Shown in pieces: positions 27,326-35,254 of a DNA stretch of 48,936 bases; positions within the stretch are counted from its first letter, which is position 1, and every line of letters begins with the position of its first letter. The notes beneath the pieces were generated by a model. It was not told where the DNA came from. It did no database searches and saw only the letters and a list, made by a program, of their open reading frames with translations. The position numbers were made by a program, and so were the translations under genes. The stretch comes from Lachnospiraceae bacterium (GTDB lineage Bacteria; Bacillota; Clostridia; Lachnospirales; Lachnospiraceae): NCBI GenBank assembly GCA_028693705.1, contig JAQUUX010000011.1, positions 1-48,936 on the forward strand. The letters run 5' to 3'.

Positions 27326-28675
27326 CTATTCTTTATAGTTCAACATATCCTCTATAAATCCTGTATCCGCTTCTCCTGCACAGAAAATAGGATTTAAAAA
27401 GATGAGATATTGGAAATTGGAATTGGTCTGAATCCCTAATACCATCAGTTCATCTAAAGCTGTTCGCATCTTAGCAATTGCAGTTTTTCTATCCTCCGCA
27501 TAAACTATGATCTTAGCAATCATAGAATCATATTCTGATGGAACCTGATATCCTTCATAAACTGCTGTATCTACACGAACACCATTTCCACCCGGTAAAT
27601 GCACATGAGCAATCTTTCCGGGACATGGTCTGAAATTCTGTTCAGGGCTTTCCGCATTAATACGACATTCAATAGCATGACCTCTCAGAACTACGTCCTC
27701 CTGTTTAAAAGGAAGTTCTTCCCCTGCTGAAACCTTAATCTGTGTCTCGATGAGATCAATGCCGGTTACCATTTCTGTTACCGGATGCTCCACCTGGATT
27801 CTGGTATTCATCTCCATAAAGAAGAAATCCCCGGATCTGGAAACGATAAATTCTATGGTTCCTGCATTGTTATAACCAACTGTTCTGGCTGCTAAAGCCG
27901 CCATCTCACACATTTCCTGTCTAGTCTGTTCTGAAATCGCCGGAGATGGAGATTCTTCAATCATCTTTTGATGGTTTCTCTGTACGGAACAATCCCTGTC
28001 TCCTAAAGTAACTACATTCCCATGTTTATCCGCAATAATCTGTACTTCCACATGTCTTGGCTTTTCAATAAAACGTTCCAGGTACATGGTATCATCTGCG
28101 AAAGCATTAATGGATTCTCTCTGAGCCGTATTAAAATTCAGTTCGAAATCTGCTTCGCTTTCGGAAACTCTCATTCCTTTTCCACCACCACCGGAAGATG
28201 CTTTGATCATAACAGGAAAGCCAATCTGCTTTGCCTGCTCTAAAGCTATCTCTACGGAATTAACCGGTTCCTTTGTTCCCGGCACAACCGGAACACCGGC
28301 ATCCATCATGGTCTTCCTCGCCTGAGATTTATTTCCCATGGCATCTATTAAATCTGCGCTTGGTCCGATAAAATCTATTCCGAATTCTTCGCATTTTCTG
28401 GCAAATGCACTGTTTTCCGATAGAAACCCATATCCCGGATGAATGGCATCTGCCCTGGTATTTACCGCTGCACTGATGATACTATCCATATTCAGATAAC
28501 TATCCTTAGCCGAACCTTCACCAATACAAACTCTCTGATCAGCCAGTTTCACATGAAGTGCATCTTTATCTTCTTTGGAATAAACTGCAACAGATATGAT
28601 TCCCATATTTCTGCAGGCACGGATAATTCGAACCGCAATTTCACCGCGGTTTGCAATCAATATTTTATTGTACAT
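27326..28675 (-). CDS. accC: biotin carboxylase
   Basis: A 449-residue ATP-grasp biotin carboxylase. Marks are KILIANRGEIAVRIIRACR at the N-terminus, DAIHPGYGFLSENSAFA, the ATP-binding IKASSGGGGKGMRV, DRDCSVQRNHQKMIEESP and FMEMNTRIQVEHPVTE. It carboxylates the biotin of the adjacent carrier protein using ATP and bicarbonate. No acetyl-CoA carboxyltransferase genes (accA, accD) lie in the window, and the gene sits within an oxoprolinase operon rather than a fatty-acid cluster. It may therefore serve a carboxylase that includes the KipI/KipA-type subunits. It ends in TAG and follows accB by 17 bases. Confidence 0.95.
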   Translation of the reverse strand: MYNKILIANRGEIAVRIIRACRNMGIISVAVYSKEDKDALHVKLADQRVCIGEGSAKDSYLNMDSIISAAVNTRADAIHPGYGFLSENSAFARKCEEFGIDFIGPSADLIDAMGNKSQARKTMMDAGVPVVPGTKEPVNSVEIALEQAKQIGFPVMIKASSGGGGKGMRVSESEADFELNFNTAQRESINAFADDTMYLERFIEKPRHVEVQIIADKHGNVVTLGDRDCSVQRNHQKMIEESPSPAISEQTRQEMCEMAALAARTVGYNNAGTIEFIVSRSGDFFFMEMNTRIQVEHPVTEMVTGIDLIETQIKVSAGEELPFKQEDVVLRGHAIECRINAESPEQNFRPCPGKIAHVHLPGGNGVRVDTAVYEGYQVPSEYDSMIAKIIVYAEDRKTAIAKMRTALDELMVLGIQTNSNFQYLIFLNPIFCAGEADTGFIEDMLNYKE

Positions 28676-28692
28676 ACCGAATCCTCCGTTTT

Positions 28693-29124
28693 TTATAATT
28701 TTTTGATTTTGAATAACGGCTGACCATATTCTACTTTCTGTTCATTGCTAACGATTACAGAAACGATTTCCGCTTCAAAAGGACAATCGATTTCGTTCAT
28801 CAGCTTCATGGCTTCGATAATACATACGGTTTCTCCGGATTTTACCTGATCGCCTACTTTTACAAAGGTTGGAGATTCAGGTGATGGAGAATTATAGAAA
28901 GTTCCCACCATTGGAGACAGAATATACTGATATTCATCATTTTCTGTCTCTTCTGTCCGTTCCTCAATTTTCTTTACTTCTTTTCTTTCTGTATAAACCA
29001 CAGGTGTTTCTGTCTGGTTGTTTCTTTTTAAGGTAATGCTTTCGTCCCCGTCTGAATAAGAAAATTCATCAAATGACGTTTTTTCGATCAGTTCAACAAT
29101 CCCTTTGATACGCTCTAAATCCAT
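28693..29124 (-). CDS. accB: biotin carboxyl carrier protein
   Basis: A 143-residue carrier. The N-terminal part (residues 1-65) is helical and charged, then an acidic linker ([13 protein letters not shown]) leads to the biotinyl domain (about 68-143) with [15 protein letters not shown] and the biotin-attachment site EAMKLMNEI, whose Lys is biotinylated. This is the architecture of acetyl-CoA carboxylase BCCP. Its start lies 10 bases inside the end of pxpC, so its synthesis is coupled to that subunit, and it is directly followed by the biotin carboxylase gene. Confidence 0.94.
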   Translation of the reverse strand: MDLERIKGIVELIEKTSFDEFSYSDGDESITLKRNNQTETPVVYTERKEVKKIEERTEETENDEYQYILSPMVGTFYNSPSPESPTFVKVGDQVKSGETVCIIEAMKLMNEIDCPFEAEIVSVIVSNEQKVEYGQPLFKIKKL

Positions 29125-30152
29125 GTCTCATCCTCCTGTAGTTCCTGTTTTGTATATAGTTTCTCAATCCTCTTAGCTGTCAGTCTTGGTTCAATCACTT
29201 CTTTACACGGTCTGTGAATGCGCTTACGGATTGCATCATAGTCTTTTTCCTGTTCCATATACAGTCTTTGTGCCGTTTCCACGCTGACCTTTTCAAAATG
29301 AATCGCTGTGCCTTCCTTACTTTGAACAAATGCCGGAATATCCACACTGATCACAGTACCAATTTTGGCATACCCGCCGGTCGTCTGTCTGTCTGCCAGC
29401 ATAACAATTGGCTTTCCATGAGACGGGATCTGAATGGCTCCTAACGGAATACCATCTGATATAATATCCGCTCCATCTTTATGTGCTACATAAGGACCAT
29501 CTAAGCGATAACCCATTCTGTCCGATTCCTCGGTAATCAGATAATCCTCTGAGAAGAATGTCTCAATTCCTTTTTTCTGAAAATAATCATCCTGCGGGCC
29601 TAATACAACTCGAATCGTTTTCTTCTTCTGACTGAAATCCTCTGGTTCAATCGTTCGGGATAAAAAAGAAGTAATATAACGTTTCTTGATTCGAAACCAG
29701 ACCTGTTCACCCTTTTCTATCTTCTGTCCGTGATTTCCGCCAATTTTGCATTTTATATTTGTAGACCTGCTTCCCATCACTACCGGTACATCTAATTTAC
29801 TGGAAAAAGATAAATAACCCCAGATACCGGTTTTAGCAAATTTCAGTTCCAGCACATCACCTCTGTTTGCATAGATTGCTGTATACATCGGTGCCGGCTT
29901 TCCATTAATCATTGGTTCAAAATTACCGCCTGTAATAGCAATAATCGTGGATGATGTAAATTTAATTGTTGGTCCTACCAGCATAAATTCCAGAACGGCT
30001 TCATTTTCCGGATTGTCCACCAGCATATTGGCTATGATCGCAGATCGTCTGTCCATCACACCGGATACGGAAAAGCCATCTTTCTGATAGCCGGTTCTTC
30101 CCAGATCCTGTACAGTTGTCAGCAATCCGCTTTTCTGGAATAACATACCCAT
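29115..30152 (-). CDS. pxpC: 5-oxoprolinase subunit C (KipA, AHS2 domain)
   Basis: A 345-residue protein of the KipA/AHS2 family. [27 protein letters not shown] at the N-terminus is diagnostic, with [35 protein letters not shown] and the C-terminal [36 protein letters not shown]. In Bacillus KipA was first described as binding the sporulation-kinase inhibitor KipI; the pair is now known as the B and C subunits of 5-oxoprolinase. The same two domains form part of urea carboxylase, which is of interest because a biotin carboxylase and a biotin carrier follow directly. It lies 25 bases after pxpB. A start two codons later is possible. Confidence 0.94.
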   Translation of the reverse strand: MGMLFQKSGLLTTVQDLGRTGYQKDGFSVSGVMDRRSAIIANMLVDNPENEAVLEFMLVGPTIKFTSSTIIAITGGNFEPMINGKPAPMYTAIYANRGDVLELKFAKTGIWGYLSFSSKLDVPVVMGSRSTNIKCKIGGNHGQKIEKGEQVWFRIKKRYITSFLSRTIEPEDFSQKKKTIRVVLGPQDDYFQKKGIETFFSEDYLITEESDRMGYRLDGPYVAHKDGADIISDGIPLGAIQIPSHGKPIVMLADRQTTGGYAKIGTVISVDIPAFVQSKEGTAIHFEKVSVETAQRLYMEQEKDYDAIRKRIHRPCKEVIEPRLTAKRIEKLYTKQELQEDETWI

Positions 30153-30177
30153 TCTGCATCACACCTTTCTTTGCTTT

Positions 30178-30909
30178 TTATTCGATAATCTGGCACTGAT
30201 ATGTGCCTTCCGCTACCTGCTTTTCTATAATTTCGTATTCTTCTTTTGTAATTGGATCAAACTGAATATAATCTCCGGCTTCATATAGAATAGGGATCTT
30301 GCGATCCGGGTCATATGGTTTGATTGGCGTTCTGCCAATTAATCTCCAGCCTGCCGGTGATACCAGTGGATAAATACCTGTCTGTTCCCCACCGATTCCA
30401 ACAGAGCCTGCCTCTATTCTCTTACGTGGCTGCTGCAATCTTGGAATTGCCAGTTTAGGATCTAATCCACCCAGATATGCAAAGCCGGGTAAAAAGCCAA
30501 GCATATATATTAAATAGGGTTCCTTACTATGACAAATGATAACCTCTTCCTCTGACATTCCTGCATGTTCTGCAACATCTTTTAAATCTGGTCCATAAAT
30601 ACCACCATAACAGACAGGAATGCGAAAAATTCTTTTCTTCGTTTCTGACACATTTCCTGATTCCTGTAAGGTTTCTTTGATAGAGATTACTATATCCTGA
30701 TAAAGTAGAACAGCCGGCTCATAATTGATTAAAACAGAACGGAAGGTTGGAATTACATCCATAATCCCCGGGATTTTCTTATCCTTTAAAATATCATGAA
30801 AGGTTTTGATCCGGGCATTGATCTCAGGACTAATTTCGTTACCAAATTCTACTACAACAGCGGCATCTCCCGCTGTAAGAATTCTGGGATACGCAATAGG
30901 TCTTTCCAT
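30178..30909 (-). CDS. pxpB: 5-oxoprolinase subunit B (KipI, AHS1 domain)
   Basis: First gene of the operon; 243 residues. KipI/AHS1 marks are RILTAGDAAVVVEFGNEIS, DVIPTFRSVLINYEP, IPVCYGGIYGPDLKDVAEHAGMSEEEVI and the conserved YLIYMLGFLPGFAYLGGLDPKLAIPR, then EAGSVGIGGEQTGIYPLVSPAGWRLIGRTP. It works with PxpC. A strong AAAGGAGGG precedes the ATG. The upstream region carries a perfect 12-base palindrome (30974-30985) likely to be an operator. Confidence 0.94.
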   Translation of the reverse strand: MERPIAYPRILTAGDAAVVVEFGNEISPEINARIKTFHDILKDKKIPGIMDVIPTFRSVLINYEPAVLLYQDIVISIKETLQESGNVSETKKRIFRIPVCYGGIYGPDLKDVAEHAGMSEEEVIICHSKEPYLIYMLGFLPGFAYLGGLDPKLAIPRLQQPRKRIEAGSVGIGGEQTGIYPLVSPAGWRLIGRTPIKPYDPDRKIPILYEAGDYIQFDPITKEEYEIIEKQVAEGTYQCQIIE

Positions 30910-30973
30910 TGTTTCCCTCCTTTATGTTATTTTGATTTGTTTGAATTAAATATATTGATTATATTTTTGTGTA

Positions 30974-30985
30974 ATTGTATACAAT
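30974..30985. promoter_or_regulatory. palindromic operator candidate upstream of pxpB
   Basis: ATTGTATACAAT is a perfect 12-base palindrome about 65 bases before the pxpB start. It resembles sites bound by GntR-family repressors (GTAT/ATAC core). It overlaps a possible -35 region, with TATAAT 15 bases beyond TTGTAT on the minus strand. No regulator gene lies next to the operon, so the binding protein is unknown. Confidence 0.45.
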
Positions 30986-31003
30986 GATACGGGTATGGGT
31001 TTT

Positions 31004-31059
31004 ATTATATTACATATTGGGCGATTTGAAAATACCCAAATTCCAATATGTAATATAAT
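31004..31059. repeat. 17-bp perfect inverted repeat
   Basis: ATTATATTACATATTGG (31004-31020) and its exact complement CCAATATGTAATATAAT (31043-31059) are separated by 22 bases. It lies between the end of the AEC permease gene (31105, minus strand) and the start region of pxpB. It could be a transcription terminator for the permease operon without a typical GC-rich stem, or a pair of operator half-sites. The 22-base loop contains GGG and CCC, which may lengthen the stem. Confidence 0.6.
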
Positions 31060-31104
31060 CATGTAAAAAAGATGTGTGTTTATAATGAAAACGAGATACG
31101 ATTT

Positions 31105-32028
31105 TTATAATCCGATATGTAACAGAACAGTTAAAAGAGGAATCATAATCAAACTAATAATAATGGATAAAGAATTGATACAGCTTGCCATTCCACTGTC
31201 TCCGTCCACCATTGCTACGTATGCCGGAGCAATTGCGGATAATGGTGCAAAGTATAAAAGAATGAGTGCCTGTTTTTCAATCAACGGCAATGGCATCATA
31301 TAATAGGTAAATACTGCCAATAAAGTTGCTATCACAAAACGAATACTAAGTACTCTGGCACAATGGGATAAATATTCTTTTTTTAATTTCAACTGGAAAA
31401 GACTTCCTATCATTAACATAGCAACAAATGTATTTGCCTGCGCTATGGGAGATAAAAAGCTGATAATCCTCGGATGCAATTTTCCTCCCAGGATAGTAAA
31501 TAAAAACATTCCCACATAGGCTATCAATGCCGGACTGCTGACCAGCTGCTTTGCACAATATTTTAAATCAATTCCCTTTTTTCCACTCTTTCTTCCTGTT
31601 ACCCATGCATATTCACCGCCGGTACAGATAATGGCATTTCCCGCATCAAAGCAACAGGCTGTTACCACACCCATTCCCGGTAAAAAGTTCTGTACAAAGG
31701 GTAAAGCAAAGGCTCCAATATTAAAGCTTGGTATTCCAAATAGATAAACTGAATCTTTATCGGATGGCTTTCTTCCTATATAAAGGTAAGCAATTGCCAT
31801 CATTCCAACATCCACTACAAATCCCCACACCATGATCAGACCTAATGTAATATCTATATCTGAGCTAACTGCAAAATTTGTAATAATTGAACATGGCAAT
31901 GTCAGGTACATCAAAACATTCCTGATACCTATTGCCATTTTCTCGTCAAGTAACCCTATCCTTCGAAATAAAATTCCCAGTAAAATAATACAAACAAACG
32001 ATAAAGCCTTACATATAATGTCAAACAT
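31105..32028 (-). CDS. AEC (auxin efflux carrier) family permease
   Basis: A 307-residue membrane protein with about ten hydrophobic helices arranged as two halves. The N-terminus FVCIILLGILFRRIGLLDEKMAIGIRNVLMYLTLPC is typical of AEC proteins (bacterial members include malate and malonate permeases), and the C-terminal half has LLYFAPLSAIAPAYVAMVDGD. The substrate is likely a carboxylate, but none can be named. It overlaps the gamma-carbonic anhydrase-like gene by 8 bases and is the last gene of the trmB-trxA-gammaCA-AEC operon. The oxoprolinase operon begins about 200 bases further on in the same direction, so transport of a substrate for that operon is conceivable. Confidence 0.85.
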   Translation of the reverse strand: MFDIICKALSFVCIILLGILFRRIGLLDEKMAIGIRNVLMYLTLPCSIITNFAVSSDIDITLGLIMVWGFVVDVGMMAIAYLYIGRKPSDKDSVYLFGIPSFNIGAFALPFVQNFLPGMGVVTACCFDAGNAIICTGGEYAWVTGRKSGKKGIDLKYCAKQLVSSPALIAYVGMFLFTILGGKLHPRIISFLSPIAQANTFVAMLMIGSLFQLKLKKEYLSHCARVLSIRFVIATLLAVFTYYMMPLPLIEKQALILLYFAPLSAIAPAYVAMVDGDSGMASCINSLSIIISLIMIPLLTVLLHIGL

Positions 32029-32527
32029 TTTCTTCTTCTTTCGTATTCTTGGCCTCCTGGGCTTCTTCTATATATAATCTGGCATTTTGCATACTGTCTC
32101 TTAGATCTTCTTCTGTCAGATTACGAATTATTCTTCCGGGTACACCGACTACTAAACTGTTATCCGGTATTTCCTTTCCTTCTGATATCAGACTGCCAGC
32201 TCCAATGATACAATTTTTTCCAATCTTCGCACCATTCATAATAATGGCTCCCATGCCAACCAGCGTATAATCGCCTATATGACAACCATGTACTACCGCA
32301 CCGTGTCCCACTGTGACATAATTTCCCAAAACCAAATCATTTCCGGCGCCTACATGTAACACTGCATTATCCTGTATGTTTGTCCCAACACCAATTTTGA
32401 TCGGTTCTCTGTCACCTCTTATGGTAACGTGATACCAGACACTGCTATCAGTACCAATTGTAACATCTCCAAGAATCACAGCTGTTTCTGCAATGAAACA
32501 GCTGGAGTCAATTATAGGTTTTTTCAT
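32021..32527 (-). CDS. gamma-carbonic anhydrase-like hexapeptide-repeat protein
   Basis: A 168-residue left-handed beta-helix protein of the gamma-class carbonic anhydrase/YrdA/PaaY family. Hexapeptide repeats run through most of it (VILGDVTIGTDSSVWYHVTIRGD, VLGNYVTVGHGAVVHGCHIGDYTLVG). The three zinc-ligand histidines are present: one in AVLHVG and two in VGHGAVVHG. It may hydrate CO2 or have a related role. If it is an active carbonic anhydrase it could supply bicarbonate for the biotin carboxylase encoded nearby, but that is speculation. It overlaps trxA by 4 bases (ATGA) and the AEC permease by 8. Confidence 0.88.
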   Translation of the reverse strand: MKKPIIDSSCFIAETAVILGDVTIGTDSSVWYHVTIRGDREPIKIGVGTNIQDNAVLHVGAGNDLVLGNYVTVGHGAVVHGCHIGDYTLVGMGAIIMNGAKIGKNCIIGAGSLISEGKEIPDNSLVVGVPGRIIRNLTEEDLRDSMQNARLYIEEAQEAKNTKEEENV

Positions 32528-32844
32528 AGGTTTATCTTTCCCACAAACTGTTCCAATTCATTCATGGATACAGCCCCTACCTGGGTGCCAATTACTTCTC
32601 CTTTATTAAATAATAACAAAGCAGGAATAGACATGATACGATATTTCATCGCAAGATCCTGATTTTCATCCACATTGACCTTTCCTACCTTTAAACGGCC
32701 CTCATAATTCTCTCCGACCTTCTCCACAACCGGTGCCATCATTTTACAGGGTCCGCACCAGTCTGCATAAAAATCTACCAGTACCGGTATGTCAGACTGC
32801 AATACCTCTGTTTCAAAATTATCCTGTGTCCACTTATTAGCCAT
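32524..32844 (-). CDS. trxA: thioredoxin
   Basis: A 106-residue thioredoxin with the redox-active site WCGPCKMMAPV in the expected place, DVDENQDLAMKYRIMSIPALLLF with the cis-Pro loop, and a standard length. The frame is open six codons further upstream, but GGAGG lies within that extension at the correct distance from the ATG at 32844, so this start is chosen. It is the second gene of a four-gene operon after trmB. Confidence 0.95.
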   Translation of the reverse strand: MANKWTQDNFETEVLQSDIPVLVDFYADWCGPCKMMAPVVEKVGENYEGRLKVGKVNVDENQDLAMKYRIMSIPALLLFNKGEVIGTQVGAVSMNELEQFVGKINL

Positions 32845-32872
32845 GTTGATACCTCCATTCATTTGCTGGTCA

Positions 32873-33523
32873 TTAGTTCTTTTTTGAAATTATATATTTA
32901 CAAATCGGATTTCCCTTGGCAGAAAATTTTTCTTCATATTCTGTCATGATATTATCTTTACCCATTTCTTCATCATGATGCAGGTCAAAAGTTACTTTTT
33001 CAGCAATCCATCCTGCCGGTTCTAATTCTTCCAATGCAAAATCGAATAATGCTCTGTTATCTGTCTTAAACTCCAGCTTTCCCGTATCTGCCAGTATATG
33101 AGAAAATCTTTCCAAGAACTGCCTGGAAGGAAGTCGTCTTCTGGCATGTCTGTCTTTCGGCCAGGGATCAGAAAAATTAAGGAAAATTTTATTCACTTCT
33201 CCCGGTGCATAAACTTCTTCAATTTCTCCTGCATCCATACAGATAAATTTCAAATTTGACGGTGGCAACGCCTCCTGTTCCATTTTCTGCACAGCACGAA
33301 GTAATACACTGGTATAGCGTTCAATTCCTACAAAATTAATCTCCGGATATGCCTTAGCCATTTTCAGGATAAATTTTCCTTTTCCCATGCCAATTTCTAT
33401 CTGAAGCGGTTTTTCATTTCCAAACACAGTATGCCATTTTCCTTTATAATCCTTTGGTTCCTGTATCACATATGGACTGCCTGAGATAATGCCCTCTGCC
33501 GCCGGTATATTTCTTAATCTCAT
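32873..33523 (-). CDS. trmB: tRNA (guanine-N7-)-methyltransferase
   Basis: A 216-residue SAM-dependent enzyme that makes m7G46 in tRNAs. Marks are the SAM-binding IEIGMGKGKFILKMAKAYPE, FVGIERYTSVLLRAVQKM, NKIFLNFSDPWPKDRHARRRLPSRQFL (the TrmB signature) and LEFKTDNRALFDFALEEL. The ATG at 33523 is preferred over one four codons upstream because GAGAGG sits between them at a good distance. It heads an operon with trxA, the gamma-carbonic anhydrase-like gene and the AEC permease. Confidence 0.95.
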   Translation of the reverse strand: MRLRNIPAAEGIISGSPYVIQEPKDYKGKWHTVFGNEKPLQIEIGMGKGKFILKMAKAYPEINFVGIERYTSVLLRAVQKMEQEALPPSNLKFICMDAGEIEEVYAPGEVNKIFLNFSDPWPKDRHARRRLPSRQFLERFSHILADTGKLEFKTDNRALFDFALEELEPAGWIAEKVTFDLHHDEEMGKDNIMTEYEEKFSAKGNPICKYIISKKN

Positions 33524-33683
33524 ATTTCCTCTCATTCTACTGCTTTTGCAGCATAATTCTTTTCTTTCAAGTACTTAATTTCTAAAAACTTCAAATGGTA
33601 ACTTCTATTTTACCCCAGTGTGTATCAGTTTTCAATTTGTAAAAAATAGTGTATGATAAATACAATAATTTGGAGATACTAAT

Positions 33684-35156
33684 ATGAAGCATATGTTAAA
33701 ACATAAATGGTTCCGGTCTGCTGGCACTCTGGCTATCATCTGGTCTCTTTTCTCTACTGTCTGTCTGACTTCCCCAACCGGTAATACACCGTTATGGGCT
33801 GGCAGACTTATTGTAAACGCAGAAGAAGATTCCGGTTCAACCGACTTTGCCACCCAGGCCGAAGAACGAAAATCCGAGACAATTTCATCAAATGAAATTC
33901 CCAACTGGCCGGATGGTCCCGAAATTGGAGCAGAAGGTGCTATTCTCATGGAAGCTTCTACGGGAACTATCCTGTACGAAAAAAACATTCATGAAAAACT
34001 TTATCCTGCCAGCACAACAAAAATTCTGACCTGTTTATTAGCTGCTGAAAGCTGTGAAAATATTAATGACATGGTAAAATTTTCTAATGAAGCAGTTTTT
34101 AGTGTACCAGTCGACGGCTCCAGTATGGGAATCGATGTAGGACAGTCTATTACAGTTGAGCAATGTCTATACGGTATCATGGTTGGATCTGCTAATGAAG
34201 TGGCCAATGCACTGGCTGAATATACAGCCGGATCTGTGTCTGCCTTTGCGGATATGATGAATACAAAGGCCAAGGAATTAGGCTGTACAGATTCCCATTT
34301 CGTAAATCCCAATGGTCTGTTTAGCGAGGATCACTATACATCTGCCTACGATCTGGCAACTATAGCACGGGATTTTTTCAACAATGAACTGTTAAGCCGC
34401 ATTGCAAATACCCCCAGATATCATTTCACGCCAACCAGCACACAACCGGACGATTTCTATCTTTTGAACAAACACAAGCTGATTACCCAGGAAATCCCTT
34501 ATGAAGGAATCATTGGCGGTAAAACCGGTTATACAGATGAAGCAAGGGAAACCCTGGTAACCTGTGCTGAACAAAATGGGATGCGGTTAATCTGCGTCAT
34601 TATGAAAGAAGAAAGCCCAAATCAGTTTTATGATACTACAGCTCTTTTTGATTATGGATTTCAAAATTTTCAAATGGTTAATGTAGCTGATCATGAAACC
34701 CATTATGTAATAGATAATGAAAGCTTTTTTTCTTCCAGTCAGGATATATTTGGTAACTCTAAGCCAATTTTATCTTTGAATTCCAAAGACAGGATCCTTC
34801 TTCCTAATACCATTACATTTGATGAGGTAGAAAGCTCTTTATCTTACGATGATCTGGATACTACACAGGCTGCTAAGATTGCATATAGCTATCAGGGAAT
34901 TCCCCTTGGTACAGCTTCTGTAAATTACAACGTAAATATATCCGATACAGGATCCGGTAATGATTCTACATCAGAAGAAGAAAATATTATCTTCATTAAT
35001 GTAAAAAATATAATTTTGTGGACACTTGGAATTTCCATTGCTATCTGTTTCCTTCTATTTCTTCAGAGCCTTTTTAACTCCTATTATTTCTCCAGGAGAC
35101 GAAGCATCTGGAAGGGACGGCTCGACAGCAAAAAGCGTCATCGTAAATTTAAGTGA
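33684..35156 (+). CDS. D-alanyl-D-alanine carboxypeptidase (DacF-like, class A PBP)
   Basis: A 490-residue serine peptidase of the peptidase S11 family that trims the terminal D-Ala of peptidoglycan stem peptides. It has an N-terminal signal segment (residues about 10-35), then EGAILMEASTGTILYEKN, the SxxK motif in PASTTKILT, the SxN motif in VGSANEVANALAEY and KTG in IGGKTGYTDEA. After about residue 330 comes a beta-rich region, and a transmembrane helix (about 448-470, IILWTLGISIAICFLLFL) with a basic cytoplasmic tail anchors the C-terminus. A weak promoter (TTTTCA, 17 bases, TATGAT) may lie near 33630-33660. The gene is divergent from trmB. Confidence 0.9.
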   Translation: MKHMLKHKWFRSAGTLAIIWSLFSTVCLTSPTGNTPLWAGRLIVNAEEDSGSTDFATQAEERKSETISSNEIPNWPDGPEIGAEGAILMEASTGTILYEKNIHEKLYPASTTKILTCLLAAESCENINDMVKFSNEAVFSVPVDGSSMGIDVGQSITVEQCLYGIMVGSANEVANALAEYTAGSVSAFADMMNTKAKELGCTDSHFVNPNGLFSEDHYTSAYDLATIARDFFNNELLSRIANTPRYHFTPTSTQPDDFYLLNKHKLITQEIPYEGIIGGKTGYTDEARETLVTCAEQNGMRLICVIMKEESPNQFYDTTALFDYGFQNFQMVNVADHETHYVIDNESFFSSSQDIFGNSKPILSLNSKDRILLPNTITFDEVESSLSYDDLDTTQAAKIAYSYQGIPLGTASVNYNVNISDTGSGNDSTSEEENIIFINVKNIILWTLGISIAICFLLFLQSLFNSYYFSRRRSIWKGRLDSKKRHRKFK

Positions 35157-35200
35157 TCTAACTTAGCCAGACGACAAAATCCTGCTAATATGATGTAATA

Positions 35201-35254
35201 AAAAAAGAGCTGATATGTCAGTTGACAAAACAACTGCCTGCAGCTCCTTTTTAT
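35201..35254. terminator. bidirectional intrinsic terminator
   Basis: Nested stem between the convergent carboxypeptidase and exonuclease genes: an outer arm GAGCTG / CAGCTC preceded by A6 and followed by CTTTTT, and an inner arm CAGTTG / CAACTG with loop ACAAAA. The A and T runs on both sides allow termination from either direction. Confidence 0.8.
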
